Shown here one piece after another: positions 51,933 through 58,815 of a stretch of 64,000 nucleotides of DNA. The stretch lies in NCBI RefSeq assembly GCF_026625605.1, contig NZ_CP113054.1:3844001-3908000 (forward strand), read 5' to 3'. The position numbers and the translations under genes were made by a program. The DNA comes from Luteolibacter sp. SL250 (GTDB taxonomy: Bacteria > Verrucomicrobiota > Verrucomicrobiia > Verrucomicrobiales > Akkermansiaceae). The notes beneath the pieces were generated by a model. It saw only the letters and a program-made list of their open reading frames with translations, ran no database searches and was not told the DNA's origin. Every line of letters begins with the position of its first letter. Position 1 is the stretch's first letter.

Positions 51933-52507
51933 ACGTCGAACATCGAACGTCCAACATCGAACGTTGAAGTGAAGAAAGGCGGAATCTCCACTGTCGCGGC
52001 AGCGTCATGGAGTGCGGCAGTCCTCTGCCGCTATCAGTGGCGGGTATGAATTTCCCCCAGCCGAAGATGCCATCCGCAGCCCCGTAGCCCGCATGATTCT
52101 CCTGCTACGCCCTCCACCTCCAAAGCGGCGGAGGGCCGCCGCACTCCATAAGCTGGCGCAATGCCCGGGCACCCCCCCATCCACGCGGCAGCGTCATGGA
52201 GTGCGGCAGTCCTCTGCCGCTATCAGTGGCGGGACGATTCTCATCTAACAAAAAATCCCCTCCGGCATCTGGGAGTCCCGCCCAGGCGTAGCGAATCCCG
52301 TGAGAGATTCGGCGGGGAAGATGCCTGAAACCCTCCCCGTCCACCACGCATCCGATGCCTTCCTTCCCCATGCGGCATCGCGGGACGTGGGTGAGTCCAC
52401 CCAACCGAAGGTCTCACGACCTTCGCTACCCCTGCGGGTGCCCCCCCATTTCTTCCTCACTTCAACGTTCGATGTTGGGCGTTCGATGTTCGATGTTCCC
52501 TCTTTTT
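51933..52507. repeat. Repeat block between portal and Bbp19-like genes
   Basis: 575 bp with no gene. A TTCGATG-type heptamer repeat (inverted) begins at the portal stop (51934-51968). GGAG-type REPs (GGAGTGCGGCAGTCCTCTGC) lie at 52008 and 52198, with the inverted GAGGGCCGCCGCACTCC at 52131. A GTGA REP (52292) pairs with CGAAGGTC-TCAC-GACCTTCG (52406) 114 nt away. A forward heptamer repeat (52459-52498) ends 9 bp before the next ATG. Confidence 0.8.
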
Positions 52508-52810
52508 ATGAAACACCATGACCAAGGACTGGAGAATCGTGACGCCGCCCTCATTTCCCGAAGGGCCGCCATCCTGGCCGACTTCCGGGGCACCTTCGGG
52601 ACGGACCATGGAAAGCGTGTGCTCGCCCTGCTGGAGGCCTCCGTCAACTACGGGAAGCCTAGTTTCCTCCCCGCCGCCGGCGGAAAGCCCTACGACCCCA
52701 TCGCCGCCGCCATCCGCGACGGAAGAAAATCCGTCCTCGCGGAAATCCACGGCTACCTCGCCGAGCCGGAGGAAGGGGGGGAGAAGTGCCGAGTGATCCG
52801 TGATCAGTGA
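52508..52810 (+). CDS. Bbp19-like phage protein
   Basis: 100 residues from MKHHDQGLENRDAALISRRA. The block ILADFRGTFGTDHGKRVLAL followed by LEASVNYGK and PYDPIAAAIRDGRKSVLAEI fits the Bbp19 family of small podovirus proteins found between portal and scaffold (FxxxF...G..VL..L, then 'DP......GR..v...I'). The exact function is unknown. It starts directly after a heptamer repeat with no Shine-Dalgarno, and its last residues run into a GTGATCA repeat. Confidence 0.7.
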   Translation: MKHHDQGLENRDAALISRRAAILADFRGTFGTDHGKRVLALLEASVNYGKPSFLPAAGGKPYDPIAAAIRDGRKSVLAEIHGYLAEPEEGGEKCRVIRDQ

Positions 52811-52915
52811 TCAGTGCCGGCACGATGAAACGCTCCGCTCTCCGCGCTCTGCTCCCTCTCTTCTCTCCCACTGCTCACTGATCACTGCTCACCCGGCACT
52901 CCCCCGCAGGGGGCA
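52783..52915. repeat. GTGATCA heptamer-type inverted repeat
   Basis: GTGCCGAGTGATCCGTGATC followed by AGTGATCAGTGCCGG (52787-52820) faces CACTGCTCACTGATCACTGC with TCACCCGGCAC (52869-52900). A related copy, GTGCCGAGTGAGCGGTGATC, lies at 874-893 inside the prophage. It overlaps the end of the Bbp19-like gene, so that protein may be truncated or altered at its C-terminus. Confidence 0.6.
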
Positions 52916-52946
52916 TCATCCCGTCCTGAACACTGAAAACTTCTCC

Positions 52947-53756
52947 ATGACCGACACCACACCACCCCCACCCTCCGCCATCTCCCCTGACGGCTCGCTT
53001 TCCGCGGGCTGGCATACCCAGCTCGGGGAGGAGTTCGCGCCGCACGCCGCGCAGCTCGGCACCTTCAAGAACGTCGCCGGACTGGCGAAGTCCTACCTCC
53101 ACCTCCGCGCCAGCGGCCCCGTCTATCCGGGGGAGCAATCCGCGCCGGAGGACATCGCCCGCTTCCACTCCCTCGCGAAGGTCCCCGGGGAGGCCACGCC
53201 AAAGGCCTACGGCATCAACGTCCCGGAGCACATCAGCGACACGGAGAAAGGCATCTACGACCGCATCGCGCGCATCGCCCACCAGCACCACGTCTCCGGC
53301 CCCGGCCTTGCCGCCGTCGTCGGGGAGTATCAGAAGATCCAGGGAGAGATCATCGGCGGGCATGAGGAACAGATGGCTGCCCGCGCACGGGAGGCGGAGG
53401 ATCTCCTCATCTCCCGGTGGGGCGCGGACTTCGAGCCGAACAAATCCACCGCCCGCCACGTCATCTCCACCCTCGCCGGGTCCGCCGGCATCGACCTGGA
53501 CGATCCCTACCTGGGCGAGATGTTCGACAACCCCGCGCTCGCCCTCATGGCCCTGGAGTTCTCCCGCCGCACCGGGGAGGACCCCACCCGCACCCCGCAC
53601 GGCCTCAGCGAGCTGAAGTCCCCCCGCCAGCGCGCGGAGTCCATCATGTCCGGCAGCGACCCCACCTGGGGCCGCCAGTACACCGAGGGCAACACGGAGG
53701 AAAAGCAGGCCGCCTACCAGGAAGTCATGCGCCTGCTGAACCTGGCAGGGAGGTGA
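52947..53756 (+). CDS. Podovirus scaffold/capsid-assembly-like protein
   Basis: 269 residues from MTDTTPPPPSAISPDGSLSA. Landmarks are LGTFKNVAGLAKSYLHLRAS near the N-terminus ('k.v..LAksY.h'), GINVPEHISDTEKGIYDRIA, a long helix (EIIGGHEEQMAARAREAEDL), and the C-terminal capsid-binding type helix EEKQAAYQEVMRLLNLAGR. These match phage scaffolding proteins. A scaffold without a capsid gene downstream is odd; a heptamer array is there instead. Confidence 0.7.
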   Translation: MTDTTPPPPSAISPDGSLSAGWHTQLGEEFAPHAAQLGTFKNVAGLAKSYLHLRASGPVYPGEQSAPEDIARFHSLAKVPGEATPKAYGINVPEHISDTEKGIYDRIARIAHQHHVSGPGLAAVVGEYQKIQGEIIGGHEEQMAARAREAEDLLISRWGADFEPNKSTARHVISTLAGSAGIDLDDPYLGEMFDNPALALMALEFSRRTGEDPTRTPHGLSELKSPRQRAESIMSGSDPTWGRQYTEGNTEEKQAAYQEVMRLLNLAGR

Positions 53757-54112
53757 GCCGTACGCTGGGAGCGCTGGTCTCCAGACCGGCGTCTTCCGCA
53801 TCCGGTCATCGGTCATCGGTCATCGGTCATCGGTCATCGGTCATCGGTCATCGGTCATCGGTCATCGGTCATCGGTCATCGGTCATCGGTCATCGGTCAT
53901 CGGTCATCGGTCATCGGTCATCGGTCATCGGTCATCGGTCATCGGTCATCGGTCATCGGTCATCGGTCATCGGTCATCGGTCATCGGTCATCGGTCATCG
54001 GTCATCGGTCATCGGTCATCGGTCATCGGTCATCGGTCATCGGTCATCGGTCATCGGTCATCGGTCATCGGTCAGCAAGTCCATCAACTATCAACCATCA
54101 ACTCTTCCCCCC
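53757..54112. repeat. Gap holding GGTCATC heptamer array
   Basis: No gene. A dispersed AGCGCTGGTCTCCAGACCGG element (53771-53790) precedes a pure tandem array of GGTCATC from 53804 to about 54075, about 39 copies with almost no variation. The following virion gene starts 38 bp after the array. Length variation by slippage is likely. Confidence 0.95.
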
Positions 54113-54850
54113 ATGCCCATCCGCATCGAAGACGTCCCCAATTTCCAGCCCACCCGCCTGAACCAAGCTATGATGGACCCCCGTGTGGCGGGTGCACCCG
54201 GCGTCGCGCTGGAGGGACTGGCAAAGGACATCGCCTCCGTGTCGAAGCCGTTCGCGGACATCGCCAACCGGCTGCAGGATGTGAAGAACGCGGACACGGA
54301 AATGAGGATCCGCACCGCATGGGCGGAGGGCCGGGCGGCGTTGGGGAAACAGATGGCGGATGACCCCGGCGGCGCGGGATTTCTCCAGCGCGTGGATGCC
54401 TTCTCAAAGGAAACCTCCGCCCTGCTGGAGGCGCCTGGCGTGCCGCCGGAGGTGCGCGACCGCCTGCACGGGGAACAGCAGCGCATGGTCCACGGCATGA
54501 GGATCCATGGTGCGGAGCAAGCCAGCCGCCACATCGTCGCGCAGGGCAGGGCCGCCTTCCAGCAGCGGGTGGCGCTGGCCGTGGAGGGTGACGATGACGG
54601 CGCGATCGACCGGGAGGTGGACGCCGCCATGGCACGCGGAGTGGTCCCGGTGGCGGAGGGCGAAAAGGTCCGTGCGCAGGCAAAGAGCAGGATGCGTGGG
54701 TGGACCACGCCATCCAGGAGATCATCCACATCCACCGCCTCATGGAGGGCCGGGATGCCGACTGGGCGCACATCCGGCTGCCCGCTGGAGTGGAGGTCGG
54801 CCAGGCCCGCCGCACCACCGTCGTGGACTCCTACCTGCGCGTGTTCCTGA
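54113..54850 (+). CDS. N-terminal part of frameshifted giant virion protein
   Basis: The frame from the ATG at 54113 (MPIRIEDVPNFQPTRLNQAM) codes for a helical protein (SKPFADIANRLQDVKNADTE ... GAIDREVDAAMARGVVPVAE) until about 54690. It then continues as Arg/Ser/Pro-rich nonsense to a stop at 54850. The true continuation is in the -1 frame: KEQDAWVDHAIQEIIHIHRL. The switch lies near GCAAAGAGCAGGATGCGTGG. The two parts together would be about 1,235 residues. See the following entry. Confidence 0.7.
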   Translation: MPIRIEDVPNFQPTRLNQAMMDPRVAGAPGVALEGLAKDIASVSKPFADIANRLQDVKNADTEMRIRTAWAEGRAALGKQMADDPGGAGFLQRVDAFSKETSALLEAPGVPPEVRDRLHGEQQRMVHGMRIHGAEQASRHIVAQGRAAFQQRVALAVEGDDDGAIDREVDAAMARGVVPVAEGEKVRAQAKSRMRGWTTPSRRSSTSTASWRAGMPTGRTSGCPLEWRSARPAAPPSWTPTCACS

Positions 54851-57819
54851 ACGGTGGCGAAATACCCTCCCACCCGGTGCTGCGGGATGTCCTGCGCTTC
54901 CAGGTCTCCCACCTCATGTTCAACGGCCGCGGCGCGGAAAGTGATGACGCCTTCCTGCGGGAGATCCGGAAAGACACTGGCGCTCCCATCGCACATGGCC
55001 CCGGGGCGTATGATGCCATTTACTTCCACGGCGGCGGGCTGAGGGACCGCCTCACCACCGCGGCCCGCCTCTCCGCCCTGCCGGGGACGGTCATGCCCCG
55101 GGACGCTCAGCCGCCCGCCTTCCTGCCGTCCTCCGCCACCATGGCGGACGCGGACCCTGCGGCGGCACTGGTCACCCGCATGATGAAGGCCCGCCGCATC
55201 TACGGCCCGGACGCACTGGGCAGGGGCATCTCCACCATGGAGGAGATGGAGAGATGGGCCTACCTCGGCAGGATCTTCGAGCGCGACTCCTACTGGCGGG
55301 ATGAGGGGGCGTGGCAGATGTACCGCACCCACCGGGACGCCGCCGCCATGCAGTATGGCATCCCCCCGGAGGATCTAGATGACGTCATCCGCCACCGAGT
55401 GGACATGCAGGAGGATGACGTTTCGCGGGACGCCTTCGGGCAGATCCACTTCAAGCAAGGCGTCGTCATCCAGGGTGTGGACGCCATGCGGAAGGCGGTG
55501 GAAGCATCCTCCCTCACCCCGCTGGAAAAGCAACTGCAGCTCCACGGGCTGCCGGAACGCTACCGGGAGTTCCAGCAGGGCCTCGTCACCACCGTCATGG
55601 AAAGGATGCCGGAACTGGCCGCGGAGCTGGGCGTCAGGTCCGTGGATGATTTCCACAAGATCACCGAGGCACTCAACGACAACGCATGGGCGCAGGGTGC
55701 GGACGGTGCCATCGCCGCCGCGGGAGGGACCGTCCGGTTCATCGACCAGGTGCAGGGGGCCGTCGCCGGGTGGCTCGGCCTGGACCCGCGCCCGGACTTC
55801 GTGAAAGACGCGCTGAAGGCAATAGGCGACCACGGAAAGGCAGTGGACCAGACCACCACGCTGTCGCATCTGTTTTACAAAGAGCAGACCTCATTCCTCG
55901 GCGTGAATACCGCGCTCATCGGCCAGGGCATCTACAACGCGGCGGAATCCTACGCGCTCATCGCCGCCACCGCGCCCATGGTCCCCGTCGCCGTCCTCGA
56001 CCGCTACGGCCCGTTGGCAAATGCGCTCAAGGGCATGGCAAAGATCGCGCCCGCCACCGGCATCTTCGCCATCCGCCAGGGCTTCTCCACGTATGATGAC
56101 GCCATCGCGGCGGGGAAGACCACGGAGGAAGCCACTCGCCTCGCGTGGACCTCCGCGCTCATCGAGGGCGGCGTCACCATGGCCTTCGGCGGCATAGGGA
56201 ATGCCGGCGGCCTGGAGGCCATCGCCAGCGGCGCCGCGCGGGAACAGTTCCGGCGCAACCTTTTGAGTTCGGCCAGCAGCGCGTGGCGGGAAGGCGCGAA
56301 GGCCTTCGGCGTGAACCTCCTCGGGGAAATGACCGAGGAGCAGTTCATCGGCGCGCTGGATCTCGCGTTCGTGCAGATGGAGGTCCATCCCGGAATGAAC
56401 TCCGCGGATGTGATCAAGCACCTGCGGGAGACGGCGGTGGTCACCGGCCTGAGCTCCGGCGGCTTCTCCGCCGCCCACGGCAGGAGGGTGATGAAGGAGG
56501 TGATGGGGATGGATGAGGCGGGAGGAATGCAAGGCACCATCGGATCAAACGATACTCCCGGGATGGATGGCACCACCGTGGAGAATGCCACCGCTGTGGC
56601 GGATGCGGCGGGATCCACTGCTGACACCGCCAATCCTACTACGGAAGACGTAGCGCTTCCCGGCGCAGTTACCGCCGCCGAAAATGGAGGAACCTCCGCC
56701 CCCATGCTATCCGCGGGCGTTTTCGACACCTTCACCCGCACGGGTGCCGATCCTGATGCCCGCGTGCCGGACAGCGAGAAGGTCCACAGGAACATCACCA
56801 TCCTCCGCCCCCGGACCGCCGGGAAAGGAGTGCCCCTGGACATTTCGTCCGAAGAAGCCGCGCCTTTCCGTGAGGAGTTCGACCGCGACCACCGGGCCGT
56901 CGATGGGTTCGAGGTGCGGAAGGAATTCATCCCCGCCGCGACGGAAGCGGAGGCCCGCGCGGAATACGCCCGCCGCCACGGCCACGCCACCCCCCGTCCT
57001 GACTGGAAGACGAAACCAGCCAGCGCCTGGCTGGATGCGGAAGGTGGCTCCATGGTCTTCCGCGACGCACAACAACGTGACGGCTGGAGGCAGGACCAGA
57101 TCGTCCACGCCCACATCAATGCCAACCGCGGCGGAAACGGCCCCACTGAATCCGCCGGACTGACCTACGATGAAGCGGTGAAGGACTATCCCTTCCTTGA
57201 AATCATGGCGAGCATTCCCCATGACTCCGCCAGTTATGATATAGGTTCTGGAAATTTCACGATCAACACCACACAAGGCGGCAGATCCACCAAGCTGGAA
57301 GGCATCGTCAGAGGAAAAAGCATCCACATCGTCGGGCTGTTCCCGAGAGGGAAGAAAGCGAACACGGTTGGCTCCAACTCCATGGGGAGCGACTTCCTCG
57401 TCACCGTGCTCGCCTATTCACGGCAGATGCCGGGAATGGCCATCACCGCCAACGCGGCCAGGAACGACGCGCGGAACATGAACGGCTATGCCATGTGGCC
57501 GAAACTCGGCTTCGAGGCGAGAAATCCCGCCGATCTCGCCCGCATCATCGGGAAACGGGGCATTCCGAAACAAGACACGGCCCGGATGAGGGAACTGGCG
57601 GACACCGGCAACGGAGCACCTTCCCTCATCAAGCTCAATTCCACGAAGGAAGGGCAACTGCTGTGGAGAAAGCATGGCGACTCAATAGACGTGCATTTTG
57701 ATGCAACACCGGGGAGCCTTATTCTGGAGGATCTGCGAGACCAAATGACACGCCGCTTCCGAAGGAGCCAGTCGAGGAAATCGAAACCAGTCGCACCTCC
57801 TGAATTGCAATCCGAATGA
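54700..57819 (+). CDS. C-terminal part of giant virion/ejection-like protein, GNAT-like end
   Basis: About 1,040 residues, joined by frameshift to 54113. It is mostly helical, with an Ala/Gly hydrophobic region (residues about 405-470: NTALIGQGIYNAAESYALIA ... APATGIFAIRQGFSTYDD ... GGVTMAFGGIGNAGGLEAIA) that could enter membranes, as in internal ejected proteins of podoviruses. After a low-complexity linker, the last 230 residues resemble a GNAT acetyltransferase fold: GIVRGKSIHIVGLFPRG, GSDFLVTVLAYSRQMPGMAI, TANAARNDARNMNGYAMWPK then LGFEA. Such a domain would be delivered with the DNA. Role inferred. Confidence 0.65.
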   Translation: MDHAIQEIIHIHRLMEGRDADWAHIRLPAGVEVGQARRTTVVDSYLRVFLNGGEIPSHPVLRDVLRFQVSHLMFNGRGAESDDAFLREIRKDTGAPIAHGPGAYDAIYFHGGGLRDRLTTAARLSALPGTVMPRDAQPPAFLPSSATMADADPAAALVTRMMKARRIYGPDALGRGISTMEEMERWAYLGRIFERDSYWRDEGAWQMYRTHRDAAAMQYGIPPEDLDDVIRHRVDMQEDDVSRDAFGQIHFKQGVVIQGVDAMRKAVEASSLTPLEKQLQLHGLPERYREFQQGLVTTVMERMPELAAELGVRSVDDFHKITEALNDNAWAQGADGAIAAAGGTVRFIDQVQGAVAGWLGLDPRPDFVKDALKAIGDHGKAVDQTTTLSHLFYKEQTSFLGVNTALIGQGIYNAAESYALIAATAPMVPVAVLDRYGPLANALKGMAKIAPATGIFAIRQGFSTYDDAIAAGKTTEEATRLAWTSALIEGGVTMAFGGIGNAGGLEAIASGAAREQFRRNLLSSASSAWREGAKAFGVNLLGEMTEEQFIGALDLAFVQMEVHPGMNSADVIKHLRETAVVTGLSSGGFSAAHGRRVMKEVMGMDEAGGMQGTIGSNDTPGMDGTTVENATAVADAAGSTADTANPTTEDVALPGAVTAAENGGTSAPMLSAGVFDTFTRTGADPDARVPDSEKVHRNITILRPRTAGKGVPLDISSEEAAPFREEFDRDHRAVDGFEVRKEFIPAATEAEARAEYARRHGHATPRPDWKTKPASAWLDAEGGSMVFRDAQQRDGWRQDQIVHAHINANRGGNGPTESAGLTYDEAVKDYPFLEIMASIPHDSASYDIGSGNFTINTTQGGRSTKLEGIVRGKSIHIVGLFPRGKKANTVGSNSMGSDFLVTVLAYSRQMPGMAITANAARNDARNMNGYAMWPKLGFEARNPADLARIIGKRGIPKQDTARMRELADTGNGAPSLIKLNSTKEGQLLWRKHGDSIDVHFDATPGSLILEDLRDQMTRRFRRSQSRKSKPVAPPELQSE

Positions 57820-57841
57820 AATACAGCATATTCCAACCAAG

Positions 57842-58105
57842 ATGATCCATAAGAATTCAACCAGCGGAACAGAGGATGAACTCTTCGAGAAGGAACTGGC
57901 AGTCCGACGTAGGCTGGCCATTGAAGCTGGCGGGGCCTTCGAAGATCCGGACCTTGACGCATGGCTTACCGAACAGGAGCAGGAACCAGGCTACTGGGAA
58001 CGCAGAGCCGCTCTCTCTGAAAAACTCTGGCCGAGCAAGAAAGAGCCGGAGCAGGACGGCGGAACGGACGCCAACGCCGCCCCATCCTCCGCGGAGGAAG
58101 GTTGA
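57842..58105 (+). CDS. Small acidic protein (87 aa), unknown
   Basis: Begins MIHKNSTSGTEDELFEKELA, mostly charged and helical (DLDAWLTEQEQEPGYWERRA). It follows the giant virion gene by 22 bp in the same direction and probably belongs to the phage island. No family recognised. Confidence 0.5.
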   Translation: MIHKNSTSGTEDELFEKELAVRRRLAIEAGGAFEDPDLDAWLTEQEQEPGYWERRAALSEKLWPSKKEPEQDGGTDANAAPSSAEEG

Positions 58106-58725
58106 TTTTCCGTGCTTTCACAAGGCCTGCCTTTACATGCCGCCTCCCATTCCGGGAGGCGTTTGTCTTTCGATTCGATTAGCATTTCCACTAGATAGTT
58201 AGTATTTCCTCTCCGCCGAGATCGCGCCTGCCACCGTCATCTTCGCCATCCGCCAGGGCTTCTCCACGTATGATGACGCCATCGCGGCGGGGAAGACCAC
58301 GGAGGAAGCCACGCGCCTCGCGTGGACCTCCGCGCTCATCGAGGGCGGCGTCACCATGGCCTTCGGCGGCATGGGGAACGCAGGCGGCCTGGAGGCCATC
58401 GCCAGCGGCGCCGCACGGGAACAGTTCCGGCGCAACCTGCTGAACTCGGCCAGCAGCGTATGGCGGGAAGGCGCGAACCTGATCGGTGGGACGCTGAACC
58501 GTGCGGGTTTCGGCACGTTCCCTCCATCGGGATCCATCAGACGAATGCCAGCGGACAAGCATCAACCCAAGGCTGGTATTCCAAATCCTCCAGCGCGGTG
58601 CAACTTGACACAATTCACAAAAATACTCAAATGAACATGTATCGATCCTCCTCAAGGAATGCCCGGAGCGGCATGGACAGCCAGATAGATCGAAACCAGC
58701 ACCACCTCCTCCCGTCAAATCCATG
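58106..58725. other. Gap containing a duplicated gene fragment
   Basis: Apart from the 259-bp duplicated segment (58219-58477) the region shows no clear gene. Just after the 57842 gene, GCCTGCCTTTACATGCCGCC and CCATTCCGGGAGGCGTTTGT form a loose hairpin. A run of lower-GC sequence (58478-58725) separates the fragment from the GYF-like gene. Confidence 0.6.
58219..58477 (+). pseudogene. Duplicated internal fragment of the giant virion gene
   Basis: Nearly identical to 56042-56300 (offset 2,177 bp, roughly 95% by eye). It still translates as IFAIRQGFSTYDDAIAAGKT ... SALIEGGVTMAFGGMGNAGG ... REQFRRNLLNSASSVWREGA, then diverges into unrelated sequence. There is no start codon at its beginning and both borders are abrupt, pointing to a duplication by recombination rather than a gene. 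Confidence 0.85.
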
Positions 58726-58815
58726 ATGATTCATCTTTATCCTCCTTCAGGTCCGCCCATTGAGATGGAAGAAGGCGAACTGAGATCCTTGTGGGAGGAT
58801 GGATGGTTTCGGAAG
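58726..58815 (+). other. Out-of-frame GYF-like N-terminus of the 58791 gene
   Basis: From ATG 58726 (frame +1 relative to the next gene) the sequence reads MIHLYPPSGPPIEMEEGELR then SLWEDGWFRKD, the first half of a GYF_2-type domain (gP.s..eL..l...G.i..d). The second half of that domain (YWMEGMEAPRELGELFAAWE) is read in the other frame from 58806. A one-base slip around GGAAGGATATC joins them. Either an indel mutation or a sequencing error. Confidence 0.6.

Larger units (their letters stand above)
49887..58105. mobile_element. Podovirus-type phage island, incomplete
   Basis: Six phage-type genes in one direction: small Pro-rich protein, head-tail connecting portal, Bbp19-like protein, scaffold-like protein, giant virion protein and a small unknown. 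This order matches Bordetella BPP-1-like podoviruses up to the scaffold, but capsid, terminase, tail and integrase genes are absent. Host-type heptamers and REPs fill the gaps. One gene is frameshifted and a fragment of it is duplicated at 58219. It may be a degrading or domesticated remnant. Confidence 0.65.

Noticed and set aside
53804-54075. Repeat array considered as CRISPR
   Set aside because: Uninterrupted 7-base units with no spacers and no cas genes; simple tandem repeat.
53804-54112. Coding repeat (VIGHRSS)n as part of the downstream protein
   Set aside because: All frames stay open through a 7-mer array, but the upstream part of the frame is only a shadow of the scaffold gene and the virion gene has its own ATG at 54113.
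54660-54730. Programmed -1 frameshift in the virion gene
   Set aside because: No X-XXY-YYZ slippery sequence is present; simple indel is more likely.
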